Shown: positions 23,830 to 35,285 of the stretch, piece after piece | Position numbering within the stretch: the first letter of the stretch is position 1 | Layout: each line of letters opens with the position of its first letter | DNA from: Jacaranda mimosifolia | Lineage: Eukaryota; Streptophyta; Magnoliopsida; Lamiales; Bignoniaceae | Direction of reading: 5' to 3' | DNA: 64,000 bases | Assembly: GCA_018894105.1 (NCBI GenBank) | Contig: CM032133.1 | Span: 15,886,501-15,950,500 of the forward strand | Translations under genes and position numbers: made by a program | Notes under the pieces: model-generated | Told to the model about the DNA's origin: nothing | The model's input: only the letters and a program-made list of their open reading frames with translations | Database searches by the model: none

Positions 23830-24527
23830 TTTTTAAATTCTCGGATAGATTTTGGCACCAAAATTGCCAATGAAATTAGGTTGGATACATAAAGAAGGAT
23901 CGAGAGGTACGAATAGACTTGTAAGTCGAAAGAAATAAATGAAAGTTGCAAGGATCAATTATTTTTGTTTGGAATCACAAGGAAAAATTTCCCCAATCTA
24001 AATTTAATAAATTATACTTTTTATTACATAATAATTAACTAAGTTTTATTTAAATTTTCTGTGAATCACGATATAAATATAATTAGTTTGTCATAAATTA
24101 AATTGGATTTGATTTATCAGCATTGGAGTTAGAATTTCCGACGAACTTTCCCTTCCATACGTACTCGGACCGGAAAAGGTCTCGAAGTCTCCCATCCCAA
24201 CCCCAATCATACGCTAGCGGCAAAAGAAGAAAAGAGCAAACAAAAATAAAGACTTGACAGGGAAGACGAGAGAGACGAATCTCCCTTTCCATACGCACTC
24301 CCATGAAAGAACCGGGAAAGAAGTTGATGTCTCCCTAATTACACGCAATGGGAAATTAATAGAACAAAAGAACAAAAAGAACGTACTCAAAAGATAACAA
24401 GAGGAAGGAGAGAGATGAATGCAACATGGATTGGACCACACCCCATTGACGACCCCCATTGACTCATGGAGTTACATTGCATTTATAAATGCCAGAAAGC
24501 CACCCCCTTCCAAATCAAAGCGGCCAT
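23827..24527 (+). promoter_or_regulatory. Presumed upstream region of the SAL1-type gene
   Basis: No ORF of its own. TTTATAAAT at 24482-24490 is TATA-like but lies only about 40 nt before the chosen ATG; another TATAAATAT is near 24072. Which one is used cannot be told from sequence. Antisense ORFs here are not supported. Confidence 0.35.
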
Positions 24528-27500
24528 ATGTCTTACGATAAACAGCTTGCTGCTGCTAAGAAAGCTGCATGTGTTGCAGCTCACCTCTGCCAGGTTAAAT
24601 TTTATACAACTTTTCTCTTTGTTTTCTTTCATTTTTGAGTCGTTTCTTCCAGCATTTTGTCGGAGTGCCGTTATTTAAGCTAAATTTCTGGTTGTTGATG
24701 CTATTTTGTTCATTTATTTGATGTTTTGTGAGTTTGAGCAATGCCCAGATGAAAAAAGATGGTTTCGGGTGAATTATAGTATGCCAAGATGAAAATTTTG
24801 CTTCTTAGGTGAATTTAGTTAATGCCCTGATGAATAGCTAGCTTCTTTGATGGTTTCAAGCAATGTTAAAGTGTAACAGAAATGTAGATGATTGCTAATT
24901 TTAGTCTCTTCTTTGTATGGTGTACCTGTGGTTAGTTAAAGAGGTTTAGGTTGTAGTAGTAGTCGGCATTCTTATACTTATGGCTTTACGTGCCTGTTAT
25001 TTTGTATTAGGTACCAAGGAAATCATGCCAATTTATTCCTGTAAACATTCTGAAGTTCTGTTTAAGTGGTTCAGAATAACAAGATTGATGAGAAAAAACC
25101 CTGCACTACGTATCGCAAAAAATCTAATTATGCACTATTTTCTCATAAGCAAATTGGTGAATATACATGGACTAAAATCTCTTTTCTATCAATTTTCTCA
25201 ATTCCCTATGTGATTACAGTTTTGATTCATTAAAAAACTTCAGGATGATTGCATTTGATTGAATCTGCTAAGGTCTGCAATATGAAATCCGCACTAAGAT
25301 AGGTTGTTTCGCCTGGCTCTGCAGAAGGTGCAAAAGACGTTGTTGCAATCTGATGTCCAATCAAAATCTGACAGAAGTCCTGTCACAGTGGCTGATTATG
25401 GTATGATATCAAATTGCAAACCAGTTCATCCAGGATATTGTTAATTTAATTTTCTAATAAGTATTAGCTTTATGATTATTATATGCCAATTTTAACATCC
25501 TCACCTTTGCGTGTAAGCTGGACACATAATCTACGAAGAAAAAAGTGATCAGACATCCAATATACTGCTATATATGTGTCTCAGGACAAAAATGCATTTC
25601 TAGATCAAATTTGAGAGAGAGATAATGGTCTGTTTCTGAAGACAGCTAACCTACTTTACATAGATCTCTTGCATTTTTTGGCCAGTGGATTAGAAGTTTT
25701 CTCCTTATATTTTTATTGGCTCTGCATTTCTCGTTTGATCTTTGATTGTTTATGGAGTATGCTACTAAAGATGAGACAAAATTGGCAGGTGTGAGTTCAT
25801 TGTGTTGTATATTTCTGTTTCCACTCTCCAGCCTCTCTCTGTAGATGTGGGGTTCTAAGTTTCTCAAGCAAAAACCATGTTCATAACCTGGAATGTGATG
25901 TTAGTTTTATATTGTGGTCCTGGACAACATTGCCGATTTGCAGTATGATGAGAATAAGTTGATAATGTCAACTTCAAATAGACATTAGGTTGGGAGTGCC
26001 TTAAAAATCACCGAATCAGGTGCAGGGGATGAAAAGATTAAAAAAGCAAAATATTAAGGATTAGTTTCTAGATAACACAACTCCCTTACATAATAATTTT
26101 GGCGCAAATCAGTTTTTAGGTTTTGGATACAGTTTTCTTCTTAATTTTAGTCCAAGGGTATTTCAGTAGTACTGTAATTAATTCTTTTAGAGAGTTGATT
26201 CCAAGTCCATTAGGTTTCCTTTGTTATATTATTTTATGGTAGCTTCAAATCCAAAATATTAGCATATCAAGTCCTACGCATACAGAGTGGTGTGCCCACT
26301 ATGATTAGGGAAGGTATAGGCTGTGGTAGCTAAGTTGCTTAGTGCTGGTTCATCCAACTGATAACTCATTACTTGCAGATGCAAATAAGGCATGTTAATT
26401 TTTACATCATAATGCAGCAATTCATATATCCGTATTCTGATTTTTCTTATGCTTCTGTTTACTTTGCAGGTTCACAGGCTCTTGTTAGCTTTATTTTGGA
26501 GAAAGAGTTACCAACAATGTCATTCTCATTAGTGGCAGAGGAGGTAGTCTTAGAACCTGTTGATTTTTGTACTGGCTGTTGCAAAAATTGCTCATTTCTA
26601 TGCCTATATATCTGTGAATATGGTCCCTTTGTACTTTTCCATTCTATCTTCAGTTTTTTATTCTTTTGTCTTATTCTCTTCCATTTTGTTCTCCGTGACT
26701 AAATCAATATTTTTAATCATTTCGTCCCATCAAAATTGAAAGTCATTTATAGTTGATCTTTTAGAATGAGGAGGCATAAAGTTCGAGTATTTGTAGGACT
26801 CTGGAGACCTTTACAAAGACGAATCAAGAGAAACATTACATCGCATAACAGAACTTGTGAATGAGTCCCTTGCTAGTGATGGGATGAGTGATTTATCACC
26901 TCTGTCTGAGGAAGATGTACTTGTTGCCATTGACAAAGGAAAAGCTGAGGGGGGCCCCCTTAGTCAGCATTGGGTTCTGGATCCTATTGATGGCACCAAA
27001 GGGTAAGTATTTAAGCTAGACGTGATGATTGGTTTTTAATCCTACACAATATATCTAACTCTTCCTACATAGGTGGCTGATGGTCCATCAATCAAATGGC
27101 TTACCAAAAGTTTTGACCTTCTCATACATTCTCCTTATGTTGGACTTCTCTTCCTTAGTAATATGACACCAGAATAATGGAATTGGGAATTTAAATGATT
27201 TTTATCAGTCCTCGGCCAGAATTGTTTTCACTTTGACGATATCATGTATGATTACGATCAAAAGCTTTTAGTTATACTGGAACTTTTTCGCTCAATTGGA
27301 TTCTTTGAAGGTGCAATTGTCTTGAACTTGGAATAATTAAATGTTTAGATGTGATTGTAATTATAATAATGCATGTTCTATAAAAAAAATTTAACAATTT
27401 TTTACCTTATCTATCATATTCTAAGAACTGCTATACTTGATAAAACTCAATGGTGGTAAGCTTAATGTGATATTTGCAGCTTTTTGAGCCATACTGCCTT

Positions 27501-29315
27501 GTTAGAATAACTCTCAGATATCTAATGAATACATCTCTATAACTGAAATTCATCCTCACATTATATTGGAAATAAGGATACTCATATCTTGAAATATTGT
27601 TTTTTTTTTTTTTTTAATTTTTATCGTTTTACTTTTCTATAATTCCCAATTTACTCAGACCTGATTTGTCACATTCTACTCGTTCTGGACATTTTTAAAC
27701 CTGGGACGTTATTTTGTACAGCAGGCATCACTCTGTTAAGACAATTTTTATTAACAATTGGGACAAAAAAAATTGGACACTTTTGCTTTAGACAATGCTT
27801 AGACGCAAAGAGAACATTCGGACTTGCTGTTTTCCATGAACACTATGGGTTTGAGAAACTGCGTCATATTGGATGTTGAAATTCTTATGAGTCATAACTA
27901 GTATTCATTGCTTGTACTTGAAAATGTAGATTTATAAGAGGAGACCAATATGCTGTTGCATTAGCATTAGTAGAAAAAGGGAAAGTCGTGTTGGCAGTGT
28001 TAGCCTGTCCAAATCTTCCCTTAGCATCTATTGCCAGCCATAGTAAGTGCACATCCAAAAATGAAGTTGGTTGTCTTTTTTTCGCCCAAGTTGATGCTGG
28101 GACATATATGCAGAGTCTAGATGGCTCCCCGCCAGTGAAGGTCAGTATCTCCTTAAGCTTGTAATCTGGCTAATACTTTGTTCGGTCATAATCTGATTTT
28201 TATATGATTTCCAGGTACAACTTAGTACTACTGGCAGCCCTGAAGAAGCATCCTTGTTTGAATCTTTTGAAGCAGGACATTATTCACGTGACTTATCTAG
28301 CTTGATAACAGGGGTAACACTCCTTTTTGTGTTTGTCTGTGCATATATATTTGAATCCCAATCTGTCGTGTGAAAATTTCTAACCTTGTATTTCTTCACA
28401 GAAACTTGGTGTTAAAGCGCCACCAGTTAGGATGGATAGCCAAGCCAAGTATGGTGCTTTGTGCAGAGGAGATGGAGAAATATATCTGCGTTTCCCTCGC
28501 AAAGGTTATAGAGAAAAGATTTGGGACCATGCTGCTGGATGTATGCTTGTTGCAGGTTGATAAAATCACCCGTTCTATTTAATTATTTTTCTTGGAAAGT
28601 GTCATATAATATGTTAGCCTAATACATTTCTACTAATAATTCATTTTGTTATTACCATGTGGGCATCAAGGTAATTTAATCATTAATCTAGATAGTAGTT
28701 TTTTCATTACATTTTGTAAGTTCACAACTTGGTTGAATGTATTAACAGGCCTTATTCCCTACCCAAGTCCACACCCTAAAATGCCACTAAATTTGAGTAT
28801 ATTATAATGGGTAATTTTTGGGTATGGGTATATAGATAAATTTATGGGTATAGAACCTATTCATACCCATTATATTATCTTTAATAAGTATGGGTATGGG
28901 TATGAGTATGACTTTTTGGGCTTGTGTAGGGGGATACCCTACAAAGTAATAGGCATAGATGTATGGTTCTTTTCAATTTAGTGTGTAAATTTTTGCATTA
29001 AATGGTTAGGACAAAAACAAATTAGATTATATGCAATAATGTTTTTCAACAAATATAATTGACAACAAAGTGTATGGTTATGTTTACCAACTGGTTATGG
29101 AAGTCATCCTCTTTTTTCTGTCATTTTGATATATAATTGATTCTGCAGAAGCTGGAGGTGTTGTGAGTGATGCTGCTGGGAATCCTTTGGACTTTTCAAG
29201 AGGAAGATACCTTGATGTGGATACTGGAATAATTGTTACAAATCACAAGTTGATGCCCGCTCTCTTGAGGGCTGTCCAAGAGTCCATTAAGGAGGGAGCT
29301 TCATCTTCATTGTGA
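24528..29315 (+). CDS. SAL1: 3'(2'),5'-bisphosphate nucleotidase / PAP phosphatase, SAL1 (FIERY1) type
   Basis: Eight exons: 24528-24593, 25325-25400, 26470-26543, 26797-27002, 27930-28140, 28215-28313, 28402-28555, 29149-29315; every intron is GT-AG. They join to 1053 nt, 350 residues, against about 353 for the Arabidopsis short form. The protein starts MSYDKQLAAAKKAACVAAHL and shows the lithium-sensitive phosphatase signature: SLVAEEDSGD (metal ligand Glu near 72), WVLDPIDGTKG (Asp134, Asp137), WDHAAG (Asp286) and EAGGVV. Known role of the family: hydrolysis of 3'-phosphoadenosine 5'-phosphate to AMP and of inositol polyphosphates, with PAP acting as a stress signal from chloroplast and mitochondria. 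Cys167 and Cys189 correspond to the redox pair Cys167/Cys190 described in Arabidopsis SAL1. An earlier in-frame ATG (24489, 13 extra residues) overlaps the TATA-like word, so 24528 was chosen. No transit peptide is visible; an upstream exon cannot be excluded. No frame break seen. Confidence 0.95.
28770..28945. repeat. GGGTATGGGTA-rich element in intron 7
   Basis: Within intron 7 of the SAL1-type gene a short segment carries GGGTATGGGTA words in both orientations (for example CATACCCAT near 28862). It resembles the longer GGGTACCC-rich segment at 34640-35285 and is probably a fragment of a small transposable element. Confidence 0.45.
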
Positions 29316-29875
29316 TAAACTAGCACAAGCATATCAGTAGGTGAAGATGCATTTTGGTCGACCAGGACATGGAAACTGAGGATGTCATCTTATGTTTTCC
29401 TTTCACTCAATATATAGTCGGCGAGGAAAGCGAAGAAACTAGGGATAGCAAAGCCATGTCAAACTATGTTTAAGCAATTTCTCTTGGAAGCTGGTGCATC
29501 AGTTTCCTCGTGTCTCTCTAAATTTCCTTTAGTAAAGTTATATTTCAATATTTTCTACAACATGAAATTTGCATGGAGAATACATTTGAGTGCTGCAGAA
29601 TACATAGAATCACTAGGATGCCACTGGTGCAGCATCTTGTAGCTAAATGACCTCAAGAACAGCAGACACTTGCATTCTAATTCTATCATATCATCGAAAC
29701 CTCACCATGTTATAAAATTTAGAAATTCTATTGAAAATCTTATTTATTCTTCTCTAACATGAGATATAAATACGTACAATATTATGTTGACCCATAAAAA
29801 TATTTTACATGCCCCACAACATGCAAAAATATTAATTTTTGTTGAAATTAATGCAATATGTTCCTAATTAATATC
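29316..29875. other. 3' UTR and flank of the SAL1-type gene
   Basis: No further coding sequence. The transcript end cannot be placed exactly; several AT-rich poly(A)-signal-like words occur between 29400 and 29600. Confidence 0.5.
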
Positions 29876-30209
29876 TGATTTGGAAAAAAAAAATAAAAAT
29901 AAAGATCCTAAGAATGAAAAAGTAAAAAACAAACAAAATGATCCAATTAAATAAATAATAATTAAGTAAAAGGCCAATGAACCCAACAAATTAAGCCTAT
30001 CGATAGGAGCACCCAAACTCAATTGGACCAAAGCCCACTATGTACTTAGTCATTGTAATACCAACTTCCTAAGCCAAAAAGGACATATCAAATCATTTTA
30101 CAAAAAATCCCAAGCTCTGATGCTATGCAAGCACAATGCAGAAGCAGAAGTCTATTTTATTTTGCTGACTTTTAGAAAGGACCCGTAACTCCATTTCAGT
30201 GTAGTATCA
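29876..30209 (+). repeat. Left LTR, Tat-like copy 1
   Basis: Shares with 36817-37185 AATGAYCCAATTAAATAAAT, then GCCCAACAAATTAAGCCTAT-like text, ACTTCCTAAGC, and ATCAAATCATTTTA. Confidence 0.8.
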
Positions 30210-30237
30210 TCTTAGTGTATTTTGTGGAAACTCTCTT

Positions 30238-31625
30238 ATGAAGCAAAGAATGTTGAGGATGCAAACGAGGTCCATAGCTCGAGATTCCAATGCTCAAGTT
30301 GCATCAAAGGGCGAGGATACAGAGAACAACGTACCAGAGGTGCAATTCCGTTTAGCACCAGAGGTAACACCTAAAGCGCATCCGCCATTGGAGGAGACAC
30401 CAGTGCAGCAAGCTCCACCCCTTGGAGGACTGGTACTGTAGATGACTCAAGAACATTGATGGCCTTGGTGGAGAATGACTCCATACAAACTATAGTTAAA
30501 ATAGTTGCCCAATACGCAGGCAAGCACCGCCCTAAAGGGCAACCCTAGTCCTTTCATTGGAGCACAAAAGCCTCAATCATCTCTAGAGAGGATGGGAGAA
30601 GGATGAATGAGGAATAGGTCACCGTCCCACTTTTACATCAACATGCGAACATGCAGAGCTCGTCTCGGGCTGATTAGTCATGGCGATTGCCTACTGTAGG
30701 TAAAGTCCTGACTAACTCAGTCATACCCCAATGCTCAGAGGGGCTGGAAGCGAGTACCTTTAGTTATCTATTGCTATTTTGAGATGTAGTCCCTTTTGTC
30801 CGCGATCTTAATAGAGTCATTGCCCCTAAGTATGGAGATTACTAATCTGTAGGAGTTTGATGGCACAATGAACCCCTATGAGCACTTGAACAACTTCCTT
30901 ACAAGACTAGAGTTCTATGACCTAAGTGAAGTTACCTATTGTAGGGTGTTCTACACTATACAAAGCATGCCCTAATATGTGTGGTTCAATCATATGCCGA
31001 CTGGATCCATCATAAGTTGGGAGCAACTGGTGCAATACTTCCTTCACAATTTCTCGATCAACTGCAAGTACCCCAAGAAGGCGACTTATCTATTCCTATC
31101 AAGTGGAATGATGGAGAATCTCGAGGGTCTATATCAATCACTTAACCCAAGCAGTGTACAGAATCCCTCATATCACCCAGTAGCTCTTACTAGCGTCATT
31201 TAGCAGAACTTGAGGCATCAGAAGTTTTAAAAATCTATAGTAAGGAAGTTGCCCGCCACGCTTGAAGAACTTCTCATCTAAACAGAGAAGTATATTTAGA
31301 TTGAGAAGGCGATGGCCCCTCTAGACGCCAACAAGCACAAGCACGAGGTGAAAGAAGCAATACTAATAAGAAGTTAATAAATCACCGACATAGTCCTTCC
31401 AGAGCATTCTCCATATACACCACTCTCACTAGGGGCAAACATCTTAATTATGGCATAAATGAGGCTTTATCTAGCACCTACACAAAAATGGTGGACAATC
31501 TAAAGAGGCAGAAGCCCGAGAAGTGGTGCTGCTTCCATTGCGACTGCGGGCATACTACCGAGGAGTGTCAAAACTTGAAAGATGAGATCGAAATGTTGAT
31601 CCAACAAAGATACTTGAATTAGTAT
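30238..31625 (+). pseudogene. Tat-like gag relic, copy 1
   Basis: Starts MKQRMLRMQTRSIARDSNAQ (30238), with a Pro-rich linker to 30441. After frame breaks comes the capsid-like segment EFDGTMNPYEHLNNFLTRLE (about 30848), VWFNHMPTGSIISWEQLVQY (30979 on) and, at about 31520-31620, a Tat-type zinc motif CCFHCDCGHTTEEC followed by QNLKDEIEMLIQQRYLN. Gag of this family packages element RNA. Stops at many sites. Confidence 0.8.
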
Positions 31626-32090
31626 GTAGCTAAGAGACAATATAGTCTCAAGAAGCTATTTAGAGCTGGAAATGATAGAAATTGTTGGTGCTCATTCAGG
31701 GTATAGTCAGGGCCAAGGCAAAACAAGCATTAACATGATCCTGATAACTTACCTACTGCTGGTATCATTTCAATAATCTGGAAATGATAGAAATTGTTGG
31801 TGATCCTTCAGTGTATAGTCAAAGCCAAGGCAAAACAAGCATTAACATGATCCTGATAACTTACCCACTGCCAGTATCATTTTAGTAATCTTAGGATGAC
31901 TGGCAAGAGGTGACTCCTCCAATGCGAGAAAGGCACTGGCGTGAGTAGTAGGACAAACACAAACCCACTTCATGGACATAATGTTGGGAATATGCAAGGT
32001 GTGTCATCTACATCCCACCATCATCTTCAAAGAAGAAGCCATGAAGATGAAGATAGGTGACATAATGGTGTTGTGGTGATTCCCCTTCCC
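31626..32090 (+). repeat. gag-protease linker with a ~110-bp duplicated block
   Basis: The words GGAAATGATAGAAATTGTTGG and CAAGGCAAAACAAGCATTAACATGATCCTGATAACTTAC occur twice (first at about 31667, again from about 31780), a local tandem duplication of roughly 115 bp. Confidence 0.8.
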
Positions 32091-32489
32091 TCCGTAACTT
32101 TTTAGGTGAAGAAAATCTTGATAGACAGCGAAAGCTCGACAAACTTTATCTTTTATAACGTCTTCCTGCAACTTGGCATGGACAATGCCAAACTACAAAA
32201 GATCAACACTCTCATAGTGGGATTCACCGATGAGATTGTGAAGGCTTTTGGAGAAGTCTATATTCCTCTTTCCTTAGGCACTCAATCCCAAAGGGCCACG
32301 AAGATGGTCAAGTTCTTAGTGGTCAAGATCTCATTTGCTTATAATCTCATACTGGAAAGACCAACCTTAAACCTATTCCAAGTGGTAGTTTTAATATATT
32401 ATATAAAGATGAAGTTTTCTACCTCAAAGGAATGGGAAAAGCTATTGGTGACCAACACACTGCTAGACAATGCTACACCAGCATCCTAA
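32091..32489 (+). pseudogene. Tat-like aspartic protease relic, copy 1
   Basis: An open stretch (32106-32489) reads KKILIDSESSTNFIFYNVF, EVYIPLSLGTQSQRATKMVK and AYNLILERPTLNLFQVVV. The family has DSGSS at the active site and ILGRP further on. Here the active-site Gly is Glu (DSESS) and the second Gly is Glu (ILERP), so the protease would be inactive even though the frame is open. Confidence 0.85.
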
Positions 32490-33059
32490 AAGGAGTAAAG
32501 ATCCCTACTACTAACATGGGTGACAGAAGAAGAGTCGCAAAAGTAAGAAGGATAAAGGCAAAGGCTTAGTGCACGAGACCAACACTTTTACAATGCTCAT
32601 ACAAGAAAACAACCTCCAAGAAAAAAAGCCAGCACAGTGCAAAATTTCATTGAGAAAACTCCAAGAAGACATTGAGGTTAGCTACTCGACTCCTGAAGTA
32701 GAAAGAGGAAATGCCCCTCAAATTGAACAAACAGGCTCTCTTTGACGCTTTGAAGTCTTTGTTTTCCTCTAGGTCATTTCAATAGTACGGATTTCTATTT
32801 TAATCCTATGTTTTTGTCTCTAGATACTAAGGTATTTTTGCAGTTGTTTAGTGAAAAAAAGACCACCCAAACTTAGTGAAAACATTTTGATATTTCGCTA
32901 CAAACCTGTTTACTTCTTTACTGCACAATGACAAATCACAAGAATATTTTCTTCGCTGTAAGACCCAAAAGGCACACACAAAAAAAGCAAACAACAACAA
33001 GCGTGCAACATATACTAAGAAACAAACTACTCCAATTAGCAATTGATGAGTATGTTATA
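32490..33059. other. Post-protease non-coding interior, Tat-like copy 1
   Basis: Starts with a few Lys-rich codons, then no recognisable domain. Not RT. Confidence 0.5.
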
Positions 33060-33500
33060 TTAGCACCACTATAAGACCCCCAAAAAGGATGTAGCAGTTG
33101 GCACGAACACCACTATAACCATCAAGGAGGCATGTGGTGACAACATCAATAACAATATAAGACCCCCAAGGGGGCATGTGGCAAAAGACTACAATAAGAT
33201 CCTAAAAAAGGGGCATGGCAAACATAAAAGACCACTATAGACCCCCTAGGGGTGCATGGCAAACAAAAATTCCTATAAAATGCCCAAGAGACACACAGTG
33301 ACAACAACTACACTAACAACCCTCAGGGGATGTAGAGCGACAACGAGTGCACTACACTTGAAAAGTATGTACAACAACAATAACTATACCAACACCCCCA
33401 AGGGAGTGCATAGAGACAGTAACTACAACAACACTATGTAATGACCCCTATAAGGGGGCACATATCGACAACATTATGCTACGTCCCCTAAGGAGGGTCT
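33060..33500. repeat. Degenerate ~45-60-bp tandem array with CCCC/GGGG core
   Basis: About nine units resemble CACTATAAGACCCCCAAGGGGGCATGTGGCAACAACA, with a near-palindromic CCCCYNRGGGG core and ACAACA spacers. A counterpart exists in copy 2 at about 43200-43560. Confidence 0.7.
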
Positions 33501-34639
33501 ATAAGGAAAAAACAAAGAAAAAAAAAAGAGCAGTAGGAAACTAAGTCCTTCACAAAAAGCTCCTACGAAGGTTTCCAACTACTTCTCATTGCAGTAGAGC
33601 CCTAAGAAAAGGACAAAAAAGTAAAAGAATGTAAAGACCAATAACATGTAAACAACATGCGAAACCAAGGAGAATCATGATGGATAAAATCATCAAAATT
33701 ACTTAGCGTAAAATAAAAAACAAAATAGCTCAAACCTCCATAACAAAAAAAGCAAAAGTAAAGTAATATTGAATATGCAAACCTAAATCAATATTTAGCA
33801 TATATGCCGAAAAGGAAATCAACTAGTGAAGCTTCAAAAACAAAGTAAAAAAAAAGAAAGCAATCCTCAACCAGTAAAAGAAAAAATAAATAATTAACTC
33901 TAGTTTATGTTCTACTCTACTTCTATGGAATTGCAACCATTGGATCCTCCGTCATCACATCACTGCCAATCTCGAAGCTCCACTAATAGCTCCAATAGAA
34001 AGATTAACTAGAATAGTGGAGTCAAGTAGCAGCAAGTCCTCTAGAGATTACCACATAGTCTTGCTAAGCATGCGGCGACAACCCTAAAGAGTCTGTTCAT
34101 AGATCATAGTAGCCTTTGCCTCAAGGGCCTCAAATAACTCATTGGAGCATTAAACTCCTTCATTACCTCATCGCACTAAATAGATATAATGCCTTCATGG
34201 TAGAAGACCCAAGAACTTCTTTCTAGCCTTCGCCTCCCTAACATACCGCTCCTTTATGTGCTCTTGCTCATTCAGCAACATTGCGAACTTCTCACTTTTC
34301 TAAGCATATTGCTGGCCCAACTATTATAGTTGCAGTCTCTTTTGCTCTGCGTCACATACGCATGATTAAGTTCTAAAGTTGTTCCACAAATGACAAATAA
34401 AATAATCAATTAACTACACTTAACTACGGACATACTTGCAAGTAAAATAAACTAAGTAAGAGGAAAGGTATCTACCTAGGCTAAGTCTCTGGTAGCAAAC
34501 TTAGTCATTTGGAAAAAGGAGAATATCTCTAACTTTCCTTATTCATATTTGATAACTCCACTCAACAAACTATCAGTGCTAAAGACAGCCTCATCGACAT
34601 CTAAATAAAATTCGATGCAACACCCCTTGCACAACCATA
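33501..34639 (-). other. Interior of Tat-like copy 1; possible antisense ORF remnant
   Basis: No intact gene. Around 33920-34390 the - strand, ignoring stops, reads as Ala/Leu-rich segments (TILVNLSIGAISGA near 33995) like the C-terminal part of the antisense ORF of Tat elements. Weak. Confidence 0.3.
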
Positions 34640-35285
34640 TGGGTACCATGAGGAATTCAAGAGTGGGTAAAATTATTCACTTTTTATTGGATAAGATAGT
34701 AGATCCATTACCCATGACTATAGGTAACGGGTAACCCATGGGTACTCATAATAAATTTTTATTTTTATATTTAAAGGTAAATTAATCTATATTTTTCAAT
34801 TTATATAATACTATTCAAATATTACCTAAACAAAACTAATACAAGAGGCTAAATATTACATTGAACAAGTATCGAAAGTATGTCAAGTGTTTTAGAATAA
34901 AAATTACAACTTAAATGTTTAAACATCTATCAAATTTAAGTTATATTACATTTAAAAGTTCAAATTTAAATCACATTAAATGTCAAAAGTTTTTTAAATT
35001 AAAAGTTTAAGTTCCACTTAAATGTTGTTGATGTTATAAACAAAGGTGTTATACCCTTTAAAGTATTTGTGAGAATTTAAAAAAAAGTTAAATAAAAAAA
35101 TGTATAATATATATGGTTATTCACGGATTACCCGTGGGTACCTGTGAGTTGAATCAAAAAGTGTTATATAATTAGATGGCGGGTAAAATTACCTACATTT
35201 TATTAGGTGGAAGAAATGAGGCATATTACTTGTACCTTTTAGGTACCTAGGGATACCCGTGGGTATGCATAATTTTTTGCCAGTT
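34640..35285. mobile_element. GGGTACCC-rich non-autonomous element inserted in Tat-like copy 1
   Basis: Words such as GGGTAACCCATGGGTA and ACCCGTGGGTACC cluster near both ends around an AT-rich centre. The ends AGAGTGGGTAAAATTATTCA and (inverted) AGAACTGGCAAAAAATTATG form an imperfect terminal inverted repeat. No target duplication could be fixed. Confidence 0.5.

Noticed and set aside
24098..24459. Overlapping antisense ORFs upstream of the SAL1-type gene
   Set aside because: No conserved content, hydrophobic low-complexity; probably promoter DNA.
26373..26702. 109-codon ORF on + in the SAL1-type gene
   Set aside because: It is exon 3 read through into flanking introns; the splice sites at 26470 and 26543 and the match to the family define the exon.
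28370..28582. 70-codon ORF over exon 7
   Set aside because: It is a different frame across exon 7; the family protein is read in the frame given in the gene entry.
34690..35260. GGGTA repeats as possible interstitial telomere
   Set aside because: The plant telomere unit is TTTAGGG; these are GGGTACCC palindromic words of a transposable element.
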